Part shown: positions 1 to 7,524 of the stretch, piece after piece
Position numbering within the stretch: position 1 is the stretch's first letter
Layout: the number at the start of each line of letters is the position of its first letter
Assembly: GCA_955652025.1 (NCBI GenBank)
Contig: CATPAO010000174.1
Location: 1-12,679 of the forward strand
Length of the DNA stretch: 12,679 nucleotides
Reading direction: 5' to 3'
Source of the DNA: Casimicrobiaceae bacterium
GTDB lineage: Bacteria > Pseudomonadota > Gammaproteobacteria > Burkholderiales > Casimicrobiaceae
The notes under the pieces: generated by a model
The model's database searches: none
What the model saw: the letters and a program-made list of their open reading frames with translations, nothing else
Told to the model about the DNA's origin: nothing
Position numbers and translations under genes: made by a program

Positions 1-330
1 CAGTAGTGCGGCAAGTCAAGGCCGGACCAGTGCGGCGGCGGACGTGAACTCAAATAGCATGCCTTTTTGATCAGCAATTTGACTCAGATTCTTACATGAG
101 GCAACGAAACACATTTCACTCAGGTTTTTAGGTGAGGCAACGAAACACATTTCACTCGGGTTTTTAGGTGAGGCAACAGGGGGGGCGGCCGGTGTCCGCC
201 AAATCAAGGATCGATCGTACGCGACGCCCCGATCGCCAGGTAAGCGAGCCGCTTCGCCTCGCGCCGACCCCGCACGACGTGATTGAGGATGAGCCCACAG
301 CGAGACGCCGCGATGACATCGGCGACGGCG
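1..330. other. Gene-poor left edge with a synteny break after pssA
   Basis: No convincing gene lies here. In many betaproteobacteria leuA follows pssA, but none begins in this stretch. Bases about 40-175 are clearly richer in A and T than the rest of the window and contain a 36-bp tandem repeat, described separately. Bases 204-330 on the minus strand form a short open frame with no A in the third position of about 42 codons, as in a real GC-rich gene. It has no plausible start of its own and runs out of the pssA 3' end in another frame, so it may be a gene remnant or chance. The short frame over the repeats (16-207, minus, TTG start) simply translates the repeat and is not called. Confidence 0.5.
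82..177. repeat. 36-bp tandem direct repeat, two full copies plus flanking partial copies
   Basis: Two head-to-tail copies occupy 98-133 and 134-169. They begin GAGGCAACGAAACAC and end GGTTTTTAGGT, and differ at about one base. A third copy starts at 170 (GAGGCAAC) and then breaks off. A degenerate copy precedes the array at 82-97, with about 12 of 16 bases matching the unit's end. There are no spacers between units, so this is a tandem repeat and not a CRISPR array. The low GC and the position at a break in expected gene order suggest acquired DNA, for example the end of a mobile element with iterated terminal repeats. No transposase is visible. Confidence 0.85.
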
Positions 331-1098
331 TCAATTCGATGGCGCCGCGCGCCGCTTGCGCATCGCCTGCCACGCGGTGACGGCGTAACCGGATATTGCA
401 TAGGCGACGAATCCCGCGAACAGCACGATCGGCGGCTGCCACACGACCAGTGCAATGAAAATCACGATCACGAGCGGCACGACGAACGGGACGCTTCGCT
501 TCAAGTTGAACGTCTTGAAGCTCCAGTACTTGAGGTTACTCACCATCGTGAGCCCGGCGAAGATGGTGATGAACCAGGCCCACCAGCGGATGGGCTCGGG
601 GTCGTAGCCGAGATCGTCGACGACCCACACCAGGCCCGCGACCAGCGCTGCCGCCGACGGGCTCGGCAACCCGGTGAACCACCGCTTGTCCGCGACCTCG
701 AGCAGCGTGTTGAAGCGCGCGAGCCGCAGCGCGGCGCCGGCCACGTAGACGAAGGCCGCAATCCAGCCCAGCTTGCCGAGATCGCGCAGCACCCATTCGT
801 ACATGACGAGCGCCGGCGCCGCGCCGAAGCACACCATATCCGAGAGGCTGTCGTACTCGGCGCCGAACGCGCTTTGCGTGTGCGTCATTCGCGCGACGCG
901 ACCGTCGAGGCCGTCCAGCACCATCGCGACGAAAATCGCGATCGCCGCATAGTCGAAGTTGACGTTCATCGCTTGCACGATCGCGTAGAACCCGGCGAAC
1001 AGCGCCGCGGTCGTGAAGAGATTCGGCAGCAGATAGATCCCGCGCCGCCGCACGCGGTTCTTCAACATCACTCGCTGCGTCTGATAGTCGTCATGCAT
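331..1098 (-). CDS. pssA: CDP-diacylglycerol--serine O-phosphatidyltransferase
   Basis: This integral membrane enzyme makes phosphatidylserine and CMP from CDP-diacylglycerol and L-serine, the first committed step to phosphatidylethanolamine. The 255-residue protein carries the complete CDP-alcohol phosphotransferase signature DG-x2-AR-x8-G-x3-D-x3-D, from Asp65-Gly66 through Gly79, Asp83 and Asp87; its aspartates bind the metal and CDP group. Hydrophobic segments lie at about 25-45, 50-62, 90-105, 112-128, 148-162, 172-186 and 205-240, as expected for this family. The ATG at 1098 (MHDDYQTQ) was chosen because the frame further upstream overlaps psd; Met11 is an alternative start. It lies 50 nt downstream of psd, whose product decarboxylates PssA's product, so the pair forms one pathway unit. 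leuA, the usual next gene, is absent. Confidence 0.93.
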   Translation of the reverse strand: MHDDYQTQRVMLKNRVRRRGIYLLPNLFTTAALFAGFYAIVQAMNVNFDYAAIAIFVAMVLDGLDGRVARMTHTQSAFGAEYDSLSDMVCFGAAPALVMYEWVLRDLGKLGWIAAFVYVAGAALRLARFNTLLEVADKRWFTGLPSPSAAALVAGLVWVVDDLGYDPEPIRWWAWFITIFAGLTMVSNLKYWSFKTFNLKRSVPFVVPLVIVIFIALVVWQPPIVLFAGFVAYAISGYAVTAWQAMRKRRAAPSN

Positions 1099-1148
1099 GG
1101 CGTCACAGCGTATCAGCAAGCCCGCAGGTGAACAACGCGCTATGGAAC

Positions 1149-1793
1149 CTAAGCCAGTACCGCGAGAATCGACTCGGTCGCGTAGACCATATCGCCCACC
1201 GCCGCACGCGGCGTGGCGCTCGACGGCAGATAGACGTCGACGCGCGATCCGAAGCGAATGAAGCCGTAACGCTGTCCCGGCCCAAGATGGTCGCCGGGAC
1301 CGACATAACAAAGGATACGGCGTGCGATCAAGCCGGCCACCTGCACGCAAGTGACGTCGACCCCCGCCGGCGTGCGCAACTGGATCGCATTGCGCTCGTT
1401 GTCCTCCGATGCCTTGTCGAGCGCGGCGTTGACGAAGCGGCCGGCGTTGTACCAGACGTTCTTCACGTCGCCGCCGATCGGGCTGCGGTTCGAATGCACG
1501 TTGAATACATTCATGAACACGCTGATCTTCAGCGCGTCACGATCGAGATACGGGTCGCGCGCGTTCACGACCGCGACGATCTTCCCGTCGGCCGGCGACA
1601 GCACGGCGTTGGCATCTTGCGGGACCCTGCGCGGCGGATCGCGGAAGAATTGCGCAATGAACAGGACCGCGAGCCATGCCAGCACGGCCAGCGGCCACAA
1701 CGGCGAAATCGACAGTGCCACGGCCACGACGGCGGCGAGCGCCAGGAACGGCCACCCTTCGCGGGCGATGATCGGATGCGGGTAGCTCGACAC
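1149..1793 (-). CDS. psd: Phosphatidylserine decarboxylase proenzyme (short form)
   Basis: Psd converts phosphatidylserine to phosphatidylethanolamine using a pyruvoyl group made by self-cleavage. The processing site is visible as Phe-Gly-Ser at 181-183: cleavage between Gly182 and Ser183 would leave the pyruvoyl on the small alpha chain of about 32 residues. Other family blocks are SPADG at 66-70, the segment with FMNVFNVH ending at His100, and the segment with [18 protein letters not shown] hydrophobic anchor covers about 15-48. At 214 residues it matches the short betaproteobacterial Psd class. The GTG at 1793 was chosen because it yields an N terminus like the family's usual [13 protein letters not shown] start; an in-frame ATG at 1847 would add 18 atypical residues. 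Neither start has a good Shine-Dalgarno sequence. pssA follows. Confidence 0.93.
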   Translation of the reverse strand: MSSYPHPIIAREGWPFLALAAVVAVALSISPLWPLAVLAWLAVLFIAQFFRDPPRRVPQDANAVLSPADGKIVAVVNARDPYLDRDALKISVFMNVFNVHSNRSPIGGDVKNVWYNAGRFVNAALDKASEDNERNAIQLRTPAGVDVTCVQVAGLIARRILCYVGPGDHLGPGQRYGFIRFGSRVDVYLPSSATPRAAVGDMVYATESILAVLA

Positions 1794-1904
1794 GTGACAA
1801 CCCGAGGAGAAGGGCCGTCGGATTCTAGCAGGGAGGGGTCGAACCATACCGACCGCGGAGCCCAGCCCGCCGCAGCACGCACCGCCCGTCCCTCGCGAAG
1901 CTTT

Positions 1905-2204
1905 TTATTGCTTCAACGCGTCGTCGATGCGCTTGGCTTGATCGGCGGCTTGCTGCTGGACGTTCGCTTCGAGACCGCGCGCGCGCTCCATTGCCTCGCG
2001 CGGCGACGGAGCCACCGCCGTGTCTTGCGAGACGGGACCGAGACCGGTGGCTTGGCCCGCAGTGCCCGGCTTGCGCGTCAACCCATACTGGTCCATCACC
2101 GTCTTGAGAAGCATGCCCACGATGACCAGCGCAAGCAGGAGGCCGATCAACGCGATCCATCCGCCCTGCCGCTTGGGAGTGCTGATTTCACGCTTGAATC
2201 GCAC
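1905..2204 (-). CDS. Small one-pass membrane protein with a C-terminal coiled-coil-like tail
   Basis: I do not recognise a named family. The 99-residue product has a basic N terminus (RFKREISTPKRQ), one strongly hydrophobic segment at about 16-34, a Gly/Pro/Thr-rich linker at 44-66, and a charged Gln/Ala-rich helical tail at 68-98 that could form a coiled coil. A positive N terminus followed by a membrane segment suggests a bitopic inner-membrane protein with its tail outside. The GTG at 2204 was chosen because GGAGG sits 4 nt upstream; a TTG at 2219 is the only extension. It lies between ilvC and psd on the same strand, where it joins the branched-chain amino acid genes to the phospholipid genes. 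A TATACT at 2234-2239 may give it its own promoter. Confidence 0.75.
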   Translation of the reverse strand: MRFKREISTPKRQGGWIALIGLLLALVIVGMLLKTVMDQYGLTRKPGTAGQATGLGPVSQDTAVAPSPREAMERARGLEANVQQQAADQAKRIDDALKQ

Positions 2205-2233
2205 GGCACCTCCGCACAAGATCGCGAGCCTTC

Positions 2234-2239
2234 AGTATA
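2234..2239 (-). promoter_or_regulatory. Candidate -10 box upstream of the small membrane protein
   Basis: On the minus strand this reads TATACT, five of six matches to the sigma-70 -10 consensus, in the 62-nt gap between ilvC and the small membrane protein. A start near 2227 would give a leader of about 22 nt containing the GGAGG. No good -35 box lies 17 nt upstream, so the call is weak. Confidence 0.3.
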
Positions 2240-2266
2240 GCGCCGGCCGAAAGCAGCGGCGGCAGG

Positions 2267-3799
<1,533 letters not shown>

Positions 3800-3800
<1 letters not shown>

Positions 3801-5506
3801 CACAATTCCTCGGCGAGGATCATTTCCGTGAGCCCCTTGCCACCCGGCACCATCGGGAAAACGTTCTCCGTTTGATCGGTGATGAAGTCGAGAAAGACGA
3901 GCCGATCCTTCTGCGCCCATGCCTCGCGGAGCGCGCCCTCGACATCGCCCGGCTTCTCGATCTTGATGCCGACGTGGCCGTACGCTTCGGCGAGCTTGAC
4001 GAAATCCGGCAACGCGTCCATGTACGATTCGGCGTAGCGGTTCCCATAAAAAAACTCCTGCCATTGCCGGACCATTCCCATGTAGCGGTTGTTGAGGTTC
4101 ACGATCTTGATCGGCAGGTGGTACTGCTTGCAGGTCGAAAGCTCCTGGATGCACATCTGGATCGACGCCTCGCCGGTCACGCACGCGACCGTCGCCTGCG
4201 GGTTGACGAGCTGCACGCCCATCGCCGCCGGCAGGCCGAATCCCATGGTGCCGAGACCACCGGAATTGATCCAGCGCCGCGGCTTGTCGAACTTGTAATA
4301 CTGTGCCGCCCACATCTGGTGCTGCCCGACGTCGGAGGTGATGAACGCGTCGCCCTTCGTGATCTCGTAGAGCTTTTCGATCACGTACTGCGGCTTGATC
4401 AGCGCGCTCTTGCGGTCGTACTTGAGGCAATCCTTGTGTTGCCACTCCTTGATCTGCGCCCACCAGGCCTTGAGCGCCGAGGCGTCGGGTCGCTGCGGCG
4501 ACGATTCGAACAGCTTCAGCATCTCTTCGATGACGTCGGCGACATAACCGACGATCGGCACGTCGACCTTGACGCGCTTGGAAATCGACGACGGGTCGAT
4601 ATCGATGTGGATGATCTTGCGATCCGCGCGGTAGAAGTGCTTGGGGTCGCCGATCACGCGATCGTCGAAGCGCACGCCCACCGCGAACAGCACGTCGCAG
4701 TGCTGCATCGCCATGTTCGTTTCGTAGGTGCCGTGCATGCCGGGCAGCCCGGTGAACTGCGGGTCGGTGCCGGGGAATCCGCCCAGGCCCATCAACGTGT
4801 TCGTGCAGGGATAGCCAAGAAGCCGCACGAGCCGCGTCAGCTGCGGCGCGGCGTTGTTCAGGATCACCCCGCCGCCGGTGTAGAACATCGGGCGCTTGGC
4901 GTCCAGCAAGAGCTGCATCGCCTTCTTGATCTGCCCGGCGTGGCCTTTGGTCACCGGGTTGTAGGACCGGAGCGAGATCGTCTTCGGATAGGTGAACTCG
5001 GTCGACGCCTGCGTCACGTCCTTGGGGATGTCGACCAGCACGGGGCCTGGCCGCCCGGTCGAGGCAAGATAGAACGCCTTCTTGATCGTGACGGCCAGCT
5101 CCTTCACGTCCTTGACGAGGAAGTTGTGCTTGACGCACGGCCGGGTGATGCCGACCGTGTCGCATTCCTGGAACGCATCCTGCCCGATCGCGTGCGTCGG
5201 CACTTGCCCGGTGAGAACCACCATCGGGATCGAGTCCATATACGCGGTGGCAATGCCGGTGACCGCGTTGGTGACGCCCGGCCCCGACGTGACGAGCGCG
5301 ACGCCGATCTTGTGCGACGACCGCGAATAGCCGTCGGCGGCGTGGACGGCGCCCTGCTCGTGCCGGACCAGGACGTGCTTGACCTTGTCCTGCTTGAACA
5401 GCTCGTCGTAGATATTGAGCACCGCGCCGCCCGGATAGCCGAAGACGTATTCGACGCCTTCTTCCTGGAGGCAGCGGATCGTGATTTCCGCACCCGTGAG
5501 TTGCAT
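3800..5506 (-). CDS. ilvB: Acetolactate synthase, large (catalytic) subunit
   Basis: This ThDP- and FAD-dependent enzyme condenses two pyruvates to 2-acetolactate, or pyruvate with 2-oxobutyrate, in the first common step of branched-chain amino acid synthesis. The 568 residues cover the three expected domains: ThDP-binding N-terminal (about 1-165, catalytic Glu50 in RHEQGAVHAADGY), central FAD domain (about 190-335) and C-terminal ThDP domain (about 370-550). The diphosphate/Mg motif that usually reads GDG or GDA is GEA at 445-447, with its partner NN at 472-473. The ATG at 5506 was chosen because MQLTGAEITIRCLQEEGV is the family N terminus; it has AGGCGGG 4 nt upstream. An extension to 5575 would add 23 unlikely residues. 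The gene may equally be named ilvI. It is preceded by a long structured leader. Confidence 0.96.
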
Positions 5507-5732
5507 GATTCCCGCCTGTGCCGATGAATAAGATCCCACCCGCCGATTCGGCGGGCCGGGTTCTGCAAAACTCAAGGGACGCTAACGGTTAGGGCGCGTC
5601 CACCAAGGCATATCGGGTAGAAAGCCGGATCCGTCGTATCCCGAGGGAATCTCCGGTAACGCTTGTGGCACCGCCGGAGGGGATGCAAACGGCCGTTTTT
5701 GCAGCACAACGTCCGGGCCTCGCGGCCCGGGA
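5507..5732 (-). promoter_or_regulatory. Long structured 5' leader of ilvBHC, candidate attenuator or cis-regulatory RNA
   Basis: If the promoter at 5739-5768 is right, the ilvB message has about 225 nt of leader. Three hairpins stand out in minus-strand RNA. The first (5713-5730) is a 7-bp stem with a GCGA loop, almost at the 5' end. The second pairs 5651-5656 with 5674-5679 (CTCCGG/CCGGAG). The third (5539-5555) pairs CCCGCCGA with TCGGCGGG and ends 32 nt before the ATG. The 3' arm of the third repeats the GGCGGG of the ilvB Shine-Dalgarno (5511-5516), so its 5' arm could pair with either. There is no long U tract and no leader peptide rich in Ile, Val or Leu, so classic attenuation is not supported. 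Structured leaders upstream of ilv genes are known in proteobacteria. Confidence 0.45.
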
Positions 5733-5738
5733 AGCGAG

Positions 5739-5768
5739 ACACTAGCGGCAAAGCGGGCGCGCGGTCAA
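5739..5768 (-). promoter_or_regulatory. Probable sigma-70 promoter of the ilvBHC operon
   Basis: On the minus strand, TTGACC (5763-5768) matches five of six -35 bases. It is followed after an 18-nt spacer by TAGTGT (5739-5744), which keeps the key TA and final T of the -10 box. Transcription would start near 5732. It is the best minus-strand pair I found in the divergent region. Confidence 0.45.
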
Positions 5769-5833
5769 GGCCCGCCGCCACGCCGGACCCGCACCGCGGG
5801 GCGCGACCGGGCGGTCGATCCGTGCATTACGCC

Positions 5834-5839
5834 TATAAT
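5834..5839 (+). promoter_or_regulatory. -10 box upstream of the sigma factor gene
   Basis: A perfect TATAAT in GCCTATAATCCG, a context common to betaproteobacterial housekeeping promoters. The bases 17 nt upstream (GCGGTC, 5811-5816) are a poor -35 box. A start near 5846 would fall just before the chosen CTG start and would rule out the in-frame GTG at 5822. Confidence 0.5.
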
Positions 5840-5869
5840 CCGCCGTTGAATCGATCGGGAAACGCGCAA

Positions 5870-6439
5870 CTGGCCACACAACAGGAAATATCGGCGTTCC
5901 TTGCGGAAGTGGAGCGGCGGGCGTTCAAGCAGGCGATGTTCGCCGTGCGCGACGAGGACGCCGCGCTCGACGTCGTCCAGGACGCGATGCTCAAGCTGAC
6001 CGAGAAATACTCGGACAAGCCGGCCGCCGAGTTGCCGATGTTGTTCCAGCGGATTCTGCAGAACACGATTCACGATCACTTCCGGCGCCAGAAAGTCCGC
6101 TCGACCTGGACCGTCCTGTTGTCGGCGTTCGGCGAGAAAGGCGATAAGGACGACGATTACGATCCGCTGGAAACTCTGGCGGCGAAATCGGACTCGAACG
6201 CGACAGTCGATCCCGCGGTCCAGCTCGAGCAGGCGCAGATCGTCGGTTTGATCGAACAGGCGTTGATGCGGCTACCGGCACGTCAACGCGAGGCATTCCT
6301 GTTGCGTTACTGGGAAGAGCTCGATGTGGCGGAGGCCGCCGCGGCGATGGGCTGCTCGGAAGGCAGCGTCAAAACCCATTGCTCGCGCGCGGTCCGTGCG
6401 CTGGCCGCAACGCTGACCGCCAAAGGGGTGAAGCTATGA
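5870..6439 (+). CDS. RNA polymerase sigma factor, sigma-70 family (ECF-like)
   Basis: This is a two-domain sigma factor of 189 residues with region 2 at about 8-78 (DEDAALDVVQDAMLKL, then RILQNTIHDHFRRQK, which fits the -10 binding helix) and region 4 at about 125-180 (LPARQREAFLLRYWEELDVAEAAAAMGCSEGSVKTH, a helix-turn-helix for -35 binding). An acidic linker lies at 88-115. The start is uncertain. CTG at 5870 is preferred because it aligns with the N terminus of related proteins as I recall them (MAxxxELAxFLAxVERRAFKQ) and has GGGA 9 nt upstream. A TTG at 5846 would add eight residues and make the message nearly leaderless. The stop overlaps the next start by 4 nt (ATGA), tying it to a DUF3619 protein. 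Its regulon is unknown. Confidence 0.9.
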   Translation: MATQQEISAFLAEVERRAFKQAMFAVRDEDAALDVVQDAMLKLTEKYSDKPAAELPMLFQRILQNTIHDHFRRQKVRSTWTVLLSAFGEKGDKDDDYDPLETLAAKSDSNATVDPAVQLEQAQIVGLIEQALMRLPARQREAFLLRYWEELDVAEAAAAMGCSEGSVKTHCSRAVRALAATLTAKGVKL

Positions 6440-6849
6440 ACACCCGCGAAACAGAAATCGCCAATAAAATAACCACTTATCTCGATCGCGCCACGGCGGA
6501 CCTCAAAGCCGGGACCGTGTATCGGCTGCAGCAGGCGCGCGCCACCGCGTTGGCCCGGCTCGCCGATCCGCAGGCCGAGCCCGAGGTTGGATTGCAAATC
6601 GCCCACTCGCTGGCCGGCGGAACGAGCACGATGGGCGGCCACCCCTCGATGCGCGCCAACCTGCGGGTCTGGCTGGGTGTTGCCGCGTTCGTGGCAGTCG
6701 CAGGATTCGGCTGGCAGCAATGGCAGGCTTTTCAGCAAGTGAAGGAATTCGAGGAGCTGGACACGCAGATCCTGTCCTCCGACCTTCCGATCGACGCGTA
6801 TCTGGATCGGGGATTCCAGAATTGGATCAAGGCCTCGTTCGAACGCTGA
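6436..6849 (+). CDS. DUF3619 family membrane protein, possible sigma-factor partner
   Basis: This 137-residue protein has a charged cytoplasmic N-terminal part (about 1-70, helical, beginning MNTRETEIANKITTYLDRA), one membrane segment at about 76-95, and a C-terminal part of about 40 residues (EFEELDTQILSSDLPIDAYLDRGF) expected outside the membrane. The layout resembles a single-pass anti-sigma factor, and the gene overlaps the sigma gene by 4 nt. I see no ZAS zinc motif (His-x3-Cys-x2-Cys) or other known anti-sigma signature. The family assignment rests on sequence resemblance and context; the anti-sigma role is inference only. The ATG at 6436 has GGGG about 9 nt upstream. The stop shares one base with the next start. 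Confidence 0.85.
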   Translation: MNTRETEIANKITTYLDRATADLKAGTVYRLQQARATALARLADPQAEPEVGLQIAHSLAGGTSTMGGHPSMRANLRVWLGVAAFVAVAGFGWQQWQAFQQVKEFEELDTQILSSDLPIDAYLDRGFQNWIKASFER

Positions 6850-7340
6850 TGACCGTCGCGGCCGCCGTCATGCTGATGGCGGCGGCAACGGTCACCCACG
6901 CGCAAATCACGCTGAAGTCTCCCACCTGGGCCGAGCTGTCGCCCCAGGAAAAAGAGGTTCTCGCGCCGCTCGCCCCGGATTGGGACAAGTTGGACGCCTC
7001 GCGCAAAACCAAATGGCGCGGCGTCGCCCAACGCTATCCGAGCATGCAACCGGACGAGCAGCAGCGAATGCAGCAGCAGATGCGCACGTGGTCGCAGCTC
7101 ACCCCCGAGCAGCGCAAAGTGGCGCGCGAGCAATACAAGTCGTTGAAGGCGCTGCCGCCCGAAAAGAAGGAAGTGGTCCGCCAAAAATGGGAGGAGTACC
7201 AGAACCTTCCCCCGGAGCGTAAGCGCGAGCTCGCGTCCAAGCCCGCTCCCGTGACCGGCACGGCACCGGCGCGTCCCACCGGCGGTGCACGCACGCCGGC
7301 ACCGCAGCCGCATCCCGCGTCGACCGATTTGCCAAGGTGA
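6849..7340 (+). CDS. DUF3106 family exported protein with six 18-residue helical repeats
   Basis: The first 18 residues form a signal peptide (hydrophobic stretch ending THA, then QITLK), so the protein is probably periplasmic. The ATG at 6849 overlaps the preceding stop by one base (TGATG). The mature part is built from six units of exactly 18 residues starting at Leu30, Leu48, Met66, Leu84, Leu102 and Leu120. Each has a Pro or Ala two residues into the unit. Trp, Tyr or Leu stands three residues before it (Trp27, Trp45, Tyr63, Trp81, Leu99, Tyr117). Units with LTPEQRK or LPPEKKE recall the LTxxQ motifs of Spy/CpxP-type proteins, though no homology is claimed. The tail 131-163 is Pro/Ala/Thr-rich and probably disordered. 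Function is unknown; coupling to the sigma and DUF3619 genes suggests an envelope-related module. Confidence 0.87.
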   Translation: MTVAAAVMLMAAATVTHAQITLKSPTWAELSPQEKEVLAPLAPDWDKLDASRKTKWRGVAQRYPSMQPDEQQRMQQQMRTWSQLTPEQRKVAREQYKSLKALPPEKKEVVRQKWEEYQNLPPERKRELASKPAPVTGTAPARPTGGARTPAPQPHPASTDLPR

Positions 7341-7418
7341 CCGATCCGGCGCGAACACACGCGCTGGGATCGAGGAGGGACGGCAGCGTATCCAACGCCC
7401 CAGCCAAGTCTTACTCGA

Positions 7419-7448
7419 GCGAATCGTCGGGCGCTGCCCGCGATTCGC
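7419..7448 (+). terminator. Strong hairpin after the DUF3106 gene, possible transcription end
   Basis: GCGAATCG plus CGGGC pair with GCCCG plus CGATTCGC, giving 13 base pairs with one bulged T (7427) and a GCT loop. It begins 78 nt after the DUF3106 stop. No run of T follows on either strand, so it is not a standard intrinsic terminator. It could protect the mRNA 3' end, act with Rho, or be a REP-like element. Confidence 0.4.
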
Positions 7449-7494
7449 CGCTATCTAGGCTCTCGAATTACCGTACCGCGTTGTGACTTATCCA

Positions 7495-7524
7495 TGGGGT
7501 CGCGGCGCTAGCCTTGCGACCCCA
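7495..7524 (+). promoter_or_regulatory. Hairpin covering the predicted TTG start of the RDD gene
   Basis: TGGGGTCGC (7495-7503) pairs perfectly with GCGACCCCA (7516-7524). Inside, GGC (7504-7506) pairs with GCC (7511-7513) around a GCTA loop, leaving TT bulged. The total is 12 base pairs, and the TTG start at 7514-7516 sits at the bulge. In RNA this would hide the start codon; in DNA it could be an operator. If instead the true start is further downstream, it is a leader hairpin. Confidence 0.5.

Noticed and set aside
82..177. CRISPR array suggested by the 36-bp repeat unit
   Set aside because: The units abut directly with no spacers between them, and no cas gene is present.
16..207. 63-residue minus-strand protein over the tandem repeat
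   Set aside because: TTG start, no ribosome site; its only feature is translation of the DNA repeat.
331..1350. Longer PssA of 339 residues starting at 1350
   Set aside because: The first 84 residues overlap psd and are Arg-rich shadow sequence; the family N terminus fits the ATG at 1098.
2205..2266. Intrinsic terminator between ilvC and the small membrane protein
   Set aside because: The GC-rich stretch gives only a broken stem and no T tract on the minus strand.
5582..5611. Minus-strand leader peptide MPWWTRPNR in the ilv leader
   Set aside because: It has tandem Trp codons but no Ile, Val or Leu and no ribosome site, so it does not fit control of branched-chain amino acid genes. Probably chance.
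5684..5703. Inverted repeat TGCAAA-N8-TTTGCA as an operator or terminator
   Set aside because: Only six bases pair and the inner CGGCCG is off centre; it resembles no operator I know and does not sit as a terminator should.
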